NCBI RefSeq assembly: GCF_001514195.1
Contig: NZ_KQ948739.1
Location: 361,304-425,303 of the forward strand
Source of the DNA: Streptomyces griseorubiginosus
Lineage (GTDB): Bacteria; Actinomycetota; Actinomycetes; Streptomycetales; Streptomycetaceae
Direction: 5' to 3'
Length of the DNA: 64,000 nucleotides
Below, in pieces: positions 31,991 to 39,996 of the stretch. A program made the position numbers and the translations under genes. The notes under the pieces were generated by a model, which saw nothing but the letters and a program-made list of their open reading frames with translations, searched no databases and was not told where the DNA came from. Numbering within the stretch: the first letter of the stretch is position 1; the number at the start of each line of letters is the position of its first letter.

Positions 31991-32009
31991 AAATTAGCAC
32001 TGCTAGTTT
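31991..32009. promoter_or_regulatory. TetR-type operator between divergent dehydrogenase and TetR genes
   Basis: AAATTAGCACTGCTAGTTT, with the perfect core TAGCACTGCTA. On the other strand AAACTAGCAGTGCTAATTT matches the element at 36392-36410 (AAACTAGCGGCGATAGTTT) at 15 of 19 positions, which links this TetR to the ALDH/ADH operon. Confidence 0.75.
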
Positions 32010-32036
32010 AGCTTCCGCCGCCCTACTATGTGCGCC

Positions 32037-32678
32037 ATGGCCCGACCGCGCAAGCCCCTCCTCAGCACCGACCGGATCGTCGAGACGGCCCGCGCGCTCG
32101 TGGACACCGAGGGTCTGGCGGGCCTCTCCACCCGCCGGCTCGCCGCGGAGCTCGGGGTCAGCGGCCCGTCGCTGTACAACCACTTCCGCACGAAGGACGA
32201 GATCCTGGAGGCGGTCGCCGACTCGGTGAGCGCCCAGGTCGACCTGTCGATGTTCCAGGACGGCCGGCCGTGGCGGACCGCCCTGCACGACTGGGCCGTC
32301 TCCTACCGCTCCGCCCTGCGCGACCACCCCAACATCGTCCCGGTCCTGGCCCAGGGCCCCGGCCGACGTCCCGCGGGACTCCGGCTCGCCGACGCGGTCT
32401 ACGGCGCGATGGTCGACGCGGGCTGGCCCCCGGCCCAGGCCACGTCCATCGGCGCGCTGATGCGGTACTTCATCATGGGCTCGGCCCTCGGCTCCTTCGC
32501 GGGCGGCTTCGTGGACGACGCCAGCGCGTACGACCCGGCCGACTACCCCCACCTCGGCCAGGCCCACCTGCTCGCGGAACAGCAGGAGAAGATCGACGAG
32601 CGGGCCTTCGAGACGGGCCTCGGCGCCCTGCTGGAGGGGCTGGCCCAGCAGTACGAGCAGGTCGGACGCACCGCGTAG
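32037..32678 (+). CDS. TetR-family regulator of dehydrogenase genes (213 aa)
   Basis: Helix-turn-helix (LSTRRLAAELGVSGPSLYNHFRTKDEIL) after the start MARPRKPLLSTDRIVETA, with a TetR_C ligand domain. An ATG nine bases upstream (32028) is a possible alternative. It is divergent from the acyl-CoA dehydrogenase; operators at 31991-32009 and 36392-36410 are the likely sites, so it probably controls itself, that dehydrogenase and the ALDH/ADH operon. The ligand may be an acyl-CoA or an aldehyde-derived compound. Confidence 0.9.
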   Translation: MARPRKPLLSTDRIVETARALVDTEGLAGLSTRRLAAELGVSGPSLYNHFRTKDEILEAVADSVSAQVDLSMFQDGRPWRTALHDWAVSYRSALRDHPNIVPVLAQGPGRRPAGLRLADAVYGAMVDAGWPPAQATSIGALMRYFIMGSALGSFAGGFVDDASAYDPADYPHLGQAHLLAEQQEKIDERAFETGLGALLEGLAQQYEQVGRTA

Positions 32679-32740
32679 CGGCGCCTGCCGGCAGAGGAAC
32701 TCCGGGGCCGCCACCGGTACGTCCGCGGTCCAGCGCGGGG

Positions 32741-32826
32741 TCGGCACGGGCACAGGCACAGGCACACAAGCACCGGCACGGGCATGGGAACGGGCACTCA
32801 AGCACCGGCGTTGGCACCGGCACGGC
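32741..32826 (+). repeat. Hexamer-rich GGCACR tract
   Basis: Short-period repeat of GGCACG/GGCACA with CAAGCACCGGC inserted twice. It lies between the TetR and DMT genes and encodes nothing credible. Confidence 0.75.
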
Positions 32827-32885
32827 AACGCAGCCGTCCGAAATCCGCGAGCTTTTCGGCCCCGCGCCTTCCTACCCTCGGAAGC

Positions 32886-33830
32886 ATGATGAACCCCCGC
32901 CGCACCGAACTGCTGGCAGCCGGCGCAGCCACCGTCACCGTCGTCCTGTGGGCCTCCGCCTTCGTCTCCATCCGCAGCGCGGGCGAGGCCTACTCCCCCG
33001 GCGCCCTGGCCCTCGGCCGGCTCCTGTCCGGCGCACTCGCCCTGGGCGTGCTCTGCCTGGTGCGGCGGGAAGGCCTTCCGCCGCGCGAGGCCTGGCGAGG
33101 CATCGCCGTCTCCGGCATCCTCTGGTTCGGCTTCTACATGGTCGTCCTGAACTGGGGCGAACAGCAGGTCGACGCGGGCACCGCCGCCCTGGTCGTCAAC
33201 ATCGGCCCCCTGCTGATCGCCCTGCTCGGCGCCCGACTGCTCGGCGACGCGATGCCGCCCCGGCTGCTGGCCGGCATGGCGGTGTCCTTCGCGGGCGCGG
33301 TCACCGTGGGCCTGTCGATGACGGACGAGGGCGGCTCCTCCGTGCTCGGCGTGGTGCTGTGCCTGCTCGCGGCGATCGCCTACGCGGGCGGGGTCGTCGC
33401 CCAGAAGCCCGCCCTCGGGTCGGCGAGTCCCCTCCAGGTGACGACGTTCGGCTGCCTGGTCGGGGCCGTCGTCTGCCTGCCGTTCGCCGGGCAGCTGGTG
33501 TCGGAGGCGGCCCACGCCCCCGCCTCCGCCACGCTCAACATGGTCTACCTGGGCGTCTTCCCGACCGCCCTGGCCTTCACCACCTGGGCCTACGCCCTCG
33601 CCCGTACGACGGCCAGCCGGATGGGCGCGACCACGTACGCGGTGCCCGCCCTGGTCGTCCTGATGTCCTGGCTGGCGCTCGGCGAGGTCCCCGGGCTGCT
33701 CACCCTCGCGGGCGGGGCGCTGTGCCTGGCGGGCGTGGCGGTGTCGCGGTCCCGGAACCGGAACGCCGCGGGCCTGGTGACCGTGACGGCACCGGTTCCG
33801 CAGCCCGAGAAGGCCTCGGACTCCTCGTAA
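32886..33830 (+). CDS. EamA/DMT-family exporter (314 aa)
   Basis: Ten membrane segments with the two EamA half-repeats (TVTVVLWASAFVSIRSAG and SSVLGVVLCLLAAIAYAGGV; AYALARTTASRMGATTYAVP). Similar to RhtA/YdcZ-type metabolite exporters; substrate unknown. ATG at 32886 (an adjacent ATG at 32889 also fits). It is convergent with the ADH gene. Confidence 0.88.
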   Translation: MMNPRRTELLAAGAATVTVVLWASAFVSIRSAGEAYSPGALALGRLLSGALALGVLCLVRREGLPPREAWRGIAVSGILWFGFYMVVLNWGEQQVDAGTAALVVNIGPLLIALLGARLLGDAMPPRLLAGMAVSFAGAVTVGLSMTDEGGSSVLGVVLCLLAAIAYAGGVVAQKPALGSASPLQVTTFGCLVGAVVCLPFAGQLVSEAAHAPASATLNMVYLGVFPTALAFTTWAYALARTTASRMGATTYAVPALVVLMSWLALGEVPGLLTLAGGALCLAGVAVSRSRNRNAAGLVTVTAPVPQPEKASDSS

Positions 33831-33856
33831 AGGACCCCGTCCGCGAGGACCGTGGG

Positions 33857-34936
33857 TCAGAACACGACCAACGCCCTGCCGCCCTTGCCCGCCAGCATGT
33901 TGTCGAAGGCCGCCGGGATGCCGTCCAGGGCGATCCGCTCGGTCACCAGCATCCCGAGGTCCAGGCGGCCCGCCCGGACGTGCTCGGCGAGCACCGGCAG
34001 GTCCTGGGCGGGGTCGGAGTTGCCGTAGACGCAGCCCGCGAGGGTCCGTCCCCAGTGGAAGATCTCCAGGGCGTTGAAGGTGACCTGCTGGTCCTTGCCG
34101 CCGATGCCGACGACCGTCGTACGGCCGCCGCGGCGGGTGGAGTCCCAGGCCGTGCGGATGGTGGAGGCGCGGCCGACGCACTCGACGGCGACATCGACGC
34201 CCTGCTTTCCGGTGAGACCCCTGATCTCGCGGGCGGTGTTCTCCGAGGCGATCACGTAGTCGGTGGCTCCGGCGGCGCGCGCCAACTCCTCCTTCTCCGG
34301 GGAGACATCGACCGCGACGATCCGCGAGGCACCGGCGATCCGGGCCGCCTGGAGCGCGGCCAGGCCCACGCCCCCGACGCCGTACACCGCGACCGTCTCG
34401 CCCTCGCGGACCCGGGAGGCGTGGTGGACGGCGCCGTAGCCGGTGAGGACGGCACAGCCCAGGAGGGCCGCGTCGGTGAGCGGGATGCCGTCGGGGAGGG
34501 GCAGGAGGCAGGACTGCGGGACGACCGTCTCCTCGGCGAACGCGGCGACGTTCAGGCCAGGGTGGAGGTCGGTGCCGTCGGCGGTGCGGGCGTAGACGTC
34601 GGCGGCACCCTTGAGGGCGTTGGCGCACAGCCAGACCTCGCCGAGCGAGCAGGCGTGGCAACTGCCGCAGGAGGGAGCCCAGTTGAGGACGACTCCGGCG
34701 CCGGGCGCCACACCGGTGACGCCCTCGCCCACGGCGACGACCGTCCCCGCGCCCTCGTGGCCGAGGACGGCCGGGACGGGGACGCGCATGGTGCCGTTGG
34801 AGAGGGACAGGTCGGAGTGGCAGACCCCGGCGGCGGCGAGCCGGACCCGGACCTGGCCGGGGCCGGGGTCCGGGAGCTCGATGTCGGTGACCTCCAGGGG
34901 AGCGCCTACGGCGGGAAGGACTGCTGCGCGAACCAC
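33857..34936 (-). CDS. Zinc-dependent alcohol dehydrogenase, class III-like (359 aa)
   Basis: Medium-chain dehydrogenase. Catalytic zinc ligands are C39 and His of GHEGAGTV plus a distal Cys; structural zinc by the CGSC...C...C cluster (SCGSCHACSLGEVWLCAN). NAD-binding GVGGVGLAALQAARIAGAS is followed by acidic D in IVAVDVS, favouring NAD. GTG at 34936 has AGGAG 6 nt upstream. It follows the ALDH gene by 10 bp, so an alcohol is oxidised to aldehyde and then to acid by the pair. Confidence 0.92.
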   Translation of the reverse strand: MVRAAVLPAVGAPLEVTDIELPDPGPGQVRVRLAAAGVCHSDLSLSNGTMRVPVPAVLGHEGAGTVVAVGEGVTGVAPGAGVVLNWAPSCGSCHACSLGEVWLCANALKGAADVYARTADGTDLHPGLNVAAFAEETVVPQSCLLPLPDGIPLTDAALLGCAVLTGYGAVHHASRVREGETVAVYGVGGVGLAALQAARIAGASRIVAVDVSPEKEELARAAGATDYVIASENTAREIRGLTGKQGVDVAVECVGRASTIRTAWDSTRRGGRTTVVGIGGKDQQVTFNALEIFHWGRTLAGCVYGNSDPAQDLPVLAEHVRAGRLDLGMLVTERIALDGIPAAFDNMLAGKGGRALVVF

Positions 34937-34946
34937 GTGAAGGCTC

Positions 34947-36335
34947 CTAGAACTGGAGGGACTTGGTCTGGAGGTACTCGGTGAGGCCGTGCGAGCCGAG
35001 CTCGCGGCCGACGCCGGACTGCTTGTAACCGCCGAAGGGGGCAAGGGGGTTGAAGCGGCCGCCGTTGATGTCGACCTGGCCGGTGTCCATCCTGCGCGCG
35101 AAGGCCACCGCCTCCGCCTCCTCACCGGCCCAGACGGCGCCCGCGAGGCCGTACACCGTGCCGTTGGCGATGCGCAGGGCGTCCTCCTCGTCCTCGTAGC
35201 GCAGGATCGACAGGACCGGGCCGAAGATCTCCTCCTGGGCGATCGTCATCTCGGACGTCACGTCGGCGAAGACCGTCGGGGCGACGAAGTAGCCCTGATC
35301 TCGCGGGGATTCGGGGCCACCGGCGACCAGCCGGGCACCCTCGGCCACGCCCTTCTCGATGTAACCGCGCACCCGTGCCTGCTGCTTGGCGTTGACGACG
35401 GGGCCGATGCGCTCGCCGTACTTCGCGGCAGCGGCGGCGGCCAGCTCGACGGCCTCCTCGTACTGGTCCCGGTGGACCAGCATCCGGGTCCAGGCACTGC
35501 ATGTCTGGCCGGAGTTGGACATGACGTTGGCGACGCCGACGTTGACGGCCTTGGCGAGGTCGGCGCTCGGCAGGATGACGTTGGCGGACTTGCCGCCGAG
35601 CTCCAGGGCGACCTTCTTGAGCGCGGCACCGGCGGTCGCGCCGATCTGCCGGCCGACGGCGGTGGAGCCGGTGAAGGAGACCAGGTCGACCCCGGGGTGC
35701 TCGGCGAGGGCCTGTCCGGCGACCGGGCCGAGGCCGGTGACCAGGTTAAAGACACCGGCCGGGACGCCCGCCTCATGGACCGCCTCGGCGAAGAGCTGGG
35801 CGACCAGCGGGGTGTCCTCGGCGGGCTTCAGGACCACCGTGCAGCCCGCCGCCAGCGCCGGGGCGACCTTGGCGACGATCTGGTGCAGCGGGTAGTTCCA
35901 GGGGGTGATCGCGGCCACCACACCGACCGGTTCCAGGTGGACCGTGGAGTTGCCGACCTTCTCCTCGAACGGGTGGGTCGCGGCCAGCTCGGCGTAGGAG
36001 CCGGCGACCGCGACGGGGACGGCCGCGTGGACGTTCTGCGAGAACTTCAGCGGCGAGCCGAGTTCGGCGGTGACCGTCTCGGCGATCTCGTCCTTGCGGG
36101 CGGCCAGCACGTCCCGGAGGGCGGCCAGCCGGGCGGCCCGCTCGGCCGGAGCGGTGGCGGCCCAGGCCGGGAGGGCGGCGAGGGCGGCCCGTACGGCGAG
36201 GTCGACGTCCTCGGCGGTGCCCGCCGGGACCCGCCCGATGACCTGTTCGTCGGCCGGGTTCACGACCTCGATCACGTCCGGTCCGGTGGCCGGGCGCCAC
36301 TCGCCGTCGATGTACATGCCGTCGTGCGCCTTCAT
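34947..36335 (-). CDS. NAD(P)-dependent aldehyde dehydrogenase (462 aa)
   Basis: Oxidises an aldehyde to its carboxylic acid. Active-site C279 in NSGQTCSAWTRM, general base E245 in LELGGKS, and N147 in TPWNYPL. FNPLAPFGGYKQSGVGRE closes the family pattern. ATG at 36335 follows GGGAGGA. First gene of the ALDH-ADH operon, with a TetR dyad 57 bp upstream. Together with the acyl-CoA dehydrogenase this suggests alcohol or aldehyde catabolism feeding into CoA chemistry. Confidence 0.93.
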   Translation of the reverse strand: MKAHDGMYIDGEWRPATGPDVIEVVNPADEQVIGRVPAGTAEDVDLAVRAALAALPAWAATAPAERAARLAALRDVLAARKDEIAETVTAELGSPLKFSQNVHAAVPVAVAGSYAELAATHPFEEKVGNSTVHLEPVGVVAAITPWNYPLHQIVAKVAPALAAGCTVVLKPAEDTPLVAQLFAEAVHEAGVPAGVFNLVTGLGPVAGQALAEHPGVDLVSFTGSTAVGRQIGATAGAALKKVALELGGKSANVILPSADLAKAVNVGVANVMSNSGQTCSAWTRMLVHRDQYEEAVELAAAAAAKYGERIGPVVNAKQQARVRGYIEKGVAEGARLVAGGPESPRDQGYFVAPTVFADVTSEMTIAQEEIFGPVLSILRYEDEEDALRIANGTVYGLAGAVWAGEEAEAVAFARRMDTGQVDINGGRFNPLAPFGGYKQSGVGRELGSHGLTEYLQTKSLQF

Positions 36336-36391
36336 GGTGCGTCCTCCCGGGCTGGGCCGTGTCGTCGTCCGGCTCACATAGTCCAGCCCAC

Positions 36392-36410
36392 AAACTAGCG
36401 GCGATAGTTT
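36392..36410. promoter_or_regulatory. TetR-type operator upstream of the ALDH/ADH operon
   Basis: AAACTAGCGGCGATAGTTT, with perfect AAACTA/TAGTTT arms. Same motif as 31991-32009 next to the TetR gene at 32037. Confidence 0.75.
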
Positions 36411-36538
36411 TTCGACGCCAGGGCGGGCCGGACGACCCCAGGAGATCAGAAGTCGGCCCGCGGCCGCTCGTCGGGCCGTTCGGTGCCGGCGAAGAGCTGT
36501 GTGTCGATGTACGGGCGACGATCAGGACGGCCCTGGAA

Positions 36539-36591
36539 CTGGTTCAGGACCGCCCCGGCACTGGTTCAGGACCGCCCCGGTACTGGTGAGG
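36539..36591 (+). repeat. 22-bp tandem repeat
   Basis: CTGGTTCAGGACCGCCCCGG plus CA or TA: copies at 36539-36560 and 36561-36582, then a partial CTGGTGAGG to 36591. It lies just beyond the 3' end of the ABC ATPase gene. Confidence 0.88.
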
Positions 36592-36653
36592 TGCGGTCGC
36601 ATCGCACCGCCCAGGGCCTGTCCGGTGCCAAGCCCCTTCGGCGCGCACGGAGT

Positions 36654-37991
36654 TCACTCGTCCAGGTCCGGCAGGTGGTCCGGGGACGGGCAGATGCGTT
36701 CGCCGTGCTGGTCGAAGACGAACAGGTGGGAGATGTCGACGAGGAGGGGGACCTGCATGCCGCGGCGGAGGTCGATGTCCGGGGTGGTGCGGACGACCAG
36801 GTCGCCGGGGAGGCGGGGGTCGGGCGGTGTGGCGCCGGGACCGGGCTCCGGCGCGTCGTCCAGGACCACGACCGGGCCCGCCCGCAGGGAGCCGGCGCGC
36901 TCTCTTAGGCGGTTCAGGACGGTGCCGTCGCGGCGGCGCCGGGCCGCCGGGCGGGCGGTGGGCCGCGCGGCCTCCAGGTCGGGGACGTGGGCCGGACGGG
37001 AACCGGTGTTGAAGTGGACGAGGACCTCGTGCCCCTGGAACTCCACGTGCTCGACCAGCCCGGTGATCGGCATCTCGCCCGGCCGGGCGGAGCCGGGGTG
37101 GGCGATGCGGACGGCCTCCGAACGCAGCCCGACGATGACCTCACGGCCCTGCTGGACGCGGAGCAACTGGTGGTCCAGGGAAAGCGGTTCGGGCAGCCGC
37201 AGGTACTGCTTGCCGAGGCTGATGGTCATGGCCCCGTCCAGCGGGGCCCGGACCAGGCCGCGCAGGAGGTTGATGCGCGGGGTGCCGATGAACGCGGCGA
37301 CGAAGACGTTGCGGGGCAGGGCGTACACCGAGCGCGGGGAGTCGACCTGCTGGAGGACTCCCCCGCGCATCACGGCGACCCGGTCGCCCAGCGACATGGC
37401 CTCGGCCTGGTCGTGGGTGACGTAGACGGTGGTGACGCCCAGTTCGCGGGTGAGGCTCGCTATCTCGGCGCGCAGGTGGTTGCGGAGCTTGGCGTCGAGG
37501 TTGGACAGCGGCTCGTCCATCAGGAAGGCGGAGGGGTGGCGGGAGATGGCCCGGCCCATCGCCACGCGCTGGCGTTCACCGCCGGAGAGCTGGGCCGGGT
37601 AGCGGTCGAGGAGGTCCTCGATGCCCAGCATGCGGGCGGTGGCGTCCACCCGCGGGCGCGGGTCCGCGCCAGGGGCCTCGATGCGCAGCGGGAAGCCGAT
37701 GTTCGCGCGGGTCGTCATGTTCGGGTAGAGGGCGAAGTTCTGGAACACCATCGCCATGCGCCGCTCGGCGGGCCCCAGGTCGTTGGCGTACTCGCCGTCG
37801 AGCCTGAGTTCGCCCTCGGTGATCTCCTCCAGCCCGGCGATCATGCGCAGGACGGTGGACTTGCCGCAGCCGGAGGGGCCGAGCAGGACGAGGAACTCGC
37901 CGGGCGCGATGTCGAGCGTGAGACGGTCCACCACCCGGGTGCCTCGGGTGTACGTCTTGCTCACGTCGTGCAGGGAGATGGAGCGTGTCAT
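36654..37991 (-). CDS. ABC transporter ATPase, UgpC/MalK-type (445 aa)
   Basis: Walker A GPSGCGKST, signature LSGGERQRVAMGRAI, Walker B AFLMDEPLSNLDAK, and a C-terminal TOBE/OB region from about 240 that marks sugar-importer ATPases of the MsiK/UgpC type. The C-terminal part is longer than usual (445 against about 370), with a basic insert (ARPTARPAARRRRDGTVL). No permease or binding protein is adjacent, so it may serve several importers, as MsiK does in Streptomyces. ATG at 37991 follows GGGGG. Confidence 0.88.
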   Translation of the reverse strand: MTRSISLHDVSKTYTRGTRVVDRLTLDIAPGEFLVLLGPSGCGKSTVLRMIAGLEEITEGELRLDGEYANDLGPAERRMAMVFQNFALYPNMTTRANIGFPLRIEAPGADPRPRVDATARMLGIEDLLDRYPAQLSGGERQRVAMGRAISRHPSAFLMDEPLSNLDAKLRNHLRAEIASLTRELGVTTVYVTHDQAEAMSLGDRVAVMRGGVLQQVDSPRSVYALPRNVFVAAFIGTPRINLLRGLVRAPLDGAMTISLGKQYLRLPEPLSLDHQLLRVQQGREVIVGLRSEAVRIAHPGSARPGEMPITGLVEHVEFQGHEVLVHFNTGSRPAHVPDLEAARPTARPAARRRRDGTVLNRLRERAGSLRAGPVVVLDDAPEPGPGATPPDPRLPGDLVVRTTPDIDLRRGMQVPLLVDISHLFVFDQHGERICPSPDHLPDLDE

Positions 37992-38163
37992 GGCAGTGCC
38001 CCCGGGGGCTGACTCAGGCGTTGGTGCTCCGCGTTCGGACGACCCCGGACGGCTCGCACGGGGCTGTGGGTCACGGAAGTTAACGGAACGCACCCGGTGG
38101 GGGGAAGGGACCGGACGGGATCCGGCACTCCCGTCCAGTCCCTGAGAAAGCGGACGACCTGGT

Positions 38164-39246
38164 TCAGCGAACCGCCACGTTCGTGGACAGCTGCCACACG
38201 GGGATCTCGGGCTCGCGATTCCGGGGGTCGGCACCTTGCGGCACGGAGCTCCGGGGCCCGTTGTCCGAGGGATCGGGGGCACGCGAGCCGGGACCTGGGA
38301 GCCCGGCGTTCGAGGACCCGGGACTTGCGGGCCCGGGGCTCTGGAGTCCGGTACTTGCGGATCCGGGGCTCTGGAAGCCGGGACTTGAGGACCCAGGACT
38401 TGAGGACCCGGGGCTCTGGAGCCCGGGACTGGCGGGCCCGGAACCTGTCGGCCCGGGACTGCGGAGCCCGGTGGACCGGGTCGGGCCGGGCCGGGGCTCG
38501 CGGGTCCGGACGAGGTGGGCGAAGACCACGACGTTGCTGGTGTAGCCCGTCCGTCTCGTGAAGAGCCCGCCGCAGGTGATCACGCGCAGTTCCGGGCGCC
38601 GGGACCGGCCGTAGACCTCCTTGTCGGGGAAGCCCGCCTTGTCGAAGACCTTCACCCGGTCCACGGCGTAGACGGCGGTACGGCCGTCCGCGCGCCGCGC
38701 CTCGATGAGCTTGCCGGGCTTCACCTCGGCGAGGGCGGCGAAGACGGCGGGGCCGGTCCTGGTGTCGCGGTGGCCCACGGCGATCGCCGTGCCGGGCTCA
38801 CCGGGGGTCGGGCCGCCCTCGTACCAGCCCACGAGCTTCGGCTTGTCGACCGGCGGTGTCGCCAGCTCCCGGCCCTTGATGAGCCCGAGGCCCATGACCG
38901 GGGCGTTGATGCCCAGGGACGGAATGCGCAGGGACGTCGGCCGGGACCGGGACAACGGGCGCGGCGGGGGCATGCGCGGCGGGGTGCTCCGCGGCGGGCG
39001 GCGGGCCGAGGGAGTCGACCCCACGGCCGCTCCCGGCCCACCGGCCACCTTCGCATCCGGGCCGGCGCCCGAGCCGGCGGCCGCCACGGCGTCCGGGCCG
39101 CCGGCCCCGTCCGGCAGGGGCGGCCCGTCATCGGCCGTGCACCGCACCCCCGTCGTCACCAGGACGACCGTGAGCAGGGCCGTCCTGGTGAGACGGTAGG
39201 CGCGGGTCCGGTACCAGGGCCTGCGTCTGCGCCTACGCGGCGCCAT
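38164..39246 (-). CDS. Class F-like sortase with long Pro/Ser/Gly tail (360 aa)
   Basis: Surface transpeptidase. A short cytoplasmic Arg-rich start, a membrane anchor (about 20-34), a linker, then the sortase fold at about 105-246. Catalytic H159 in AVGHRDTRTGPAVF and C225 in LRVITCGGLF, with R231/R232 nearby, give the triad. The domain usually ends the protein; here about 114 extra residues follow, rich in SPG repeats. ATG at 39246 overlaps the upstream secreted-protein gene by 14 bp, so that protein is the natural candidate substrate or partner. Confidence 0.85.
   Translation of the reverse strand: MAPRRRRRRPWYRTRAYRLTRTALLTVVLVTTGVRCTADDGPPLPDGAGGPDAVAAAGSGAGPDAKVAGGPGAAVGSTPSARRPPRSTPPRMPPPRPLSRSRPTSLRIPSLGINAPVMGLGLIKGRELATPPVDKPKLVGWYEGGPTPGEPGTAIAVGHRDTRTGPAVFAALAEVKPGKLIEARRADGRTAVYAVDRVKVFDKAGFPDKEVYGRSRRPELRVITCGGLFTRRTGYTSNVVVFAHLVRTREPRPGPTRSTGLRSPGPTGSGPASPGLQSPGSSSPGSSSPGFQSPGSASTGLQSPGPASPGSSNAGLPGPGSRAPDPSDNGPRSSVPQGADPRNREPEIPVWQLSTNVAVR
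38274..38475 (-). repeat. Short tandem repeat encoding the sortase SPG tail
   Basis: Degenerate 18-30-bp units encode QSPGSSSPG-type peptides (LQSPGSSSPGSSSPGFQSPG and variants). It is in frame and lies at the 3' end of the gene. Confidence 0.8.
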
Positions 39247-39895
39247 GGGGCCGACGGCGGTTCTGCCGGAACCAGGCGACGCCGCCGACCGCCACCAGGC
39301 CGACCGCGCCGGCGCCGGCCACCGGCGCGTACGCGGCCGCGGTGTCGACGAGACCGCCGCCACCCGCGTGCACACCGCCCTTCGGGCCGTTGGAGTCGCT
39401 CTGACCCCAGGCCGCGCCGCCGCCCTGCTGCCGGTCCTCGATCTGGTCGCCCGGACGGCGCCCGCCGTCGCGGTTGGCCTCATGGCAGTTGACGCGGAAG
39501 ACCTTCTCCTTGGTGACACCCGCCACGATCCACGTGATCTTGTACTGTCCGTCCGCCACGCCCAGCGGGTCGGTGTGGCCGGCACCTCCGGCGAGCTGGA
39601 TGGCGCCGGTCACGGTCGCGGCGGTGGGCAACGGAGGCTGGGGGGTGATGGTGTAGGGGATGGTGGTGAGAGTGTCGAAGTTGACGGCATCCAGGTAGAA
39701 CTTGCAGACCCTGGGGTCGTCCTTCGAGACGCCGAAGGGCACACCCACGCGGTGGATCCTGATGTCACCGTTCTCTCCTGCGGCCGAGGCGGCCGGTGCC
39801 GCCACCCAGGAGGCGCCGGACGCGGCGAGGGCGGTGAGGACGACAGTGGCACCCGCGCGGGCGCGGAGACCACGTGGGAGTGTCAGGCTGGGCAT
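39233..39895 (-). CDS. Secreted, C-terminally anchored protein, candidate sortase substrate (220 aa)
   Basis: Signal peptide about 1-39 (VVLTALAASGASWVAAPAAS), an extracytoplasmic domain with C64 and C137 placed to form a disulfide, a Gly/Asn/Gln-rich linker (about 140-181), then LVDTA (182-186), a hydrophobic segment (190-208) and a basic end RQNRRRP. The final part has the layout of a cell-wall sorting signal. LVDTA is not the Streptomyces LAXTG consensus, so covalent anchoring is uncertain. It is directly upstream of, and overlaps, the sortase gene. Confidence 0.8.
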   Translation of the reverse strand: MPSLTLPRGLRARAGATVVLTALAASGASWVAAPAASAAGENGDIRIHRVGVPFGVSKDDPRVCKFYLDAVNFDTLTTIPYTITPQPPLPTAATVTGAIQLAGGAGHTDPLGVADGQYKITWIVAGVTKEKVFRVNCHEANRDGGRRPGDQIEDRQQGGGAAWGQSDSNGPKGGVHAGGGGLVDTAAAYAPVAGAGAVGLVAVGGVAWFRQNRRRPHGAA

Positions 39896-39914
39896 GCGCG
39901 CTCCTCCGATTCAG

Positions 39915-39934
39915 ACGATTTTCATACAAATCGT
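39915..39934. promoter_or_regulatory. Dyad upstream of the surface-protein gene
   Basis: ACGATTTTCATACAAATCGT has perfect 7-bp arms around TCATAC, 20 bp before the surface-protein ATG. It contains GATTTTCA, a half of the actinobacterial Zur box, but the full site does not match well. Function open. Confidence 0.45.
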
Positions 39935-39996
39935 TCTTTCGCGAGGACTCTGCTTCATGGGTGCGGCGGTCGGCCGCATCGACGCCCGGCGCGCCG

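Larger units (their letters stand above)
36336..36653. other. 318-bp intergenic region with operator and repeat, no gene seen
   Basis: Upstream of the ALDH gene. Holds the 36392-36410 operator and a 22-bp tandem repeat (36539-36591) near the end of the ABC ATPase gene. No convincing reading frame. Confidence 0.65.

Noticed and set aside
31989..34661. 890-codon minus-strand frame across the TetR and DMT genes
   Set aside because: Spans two well-supported plus-strand genes and has no motifs.
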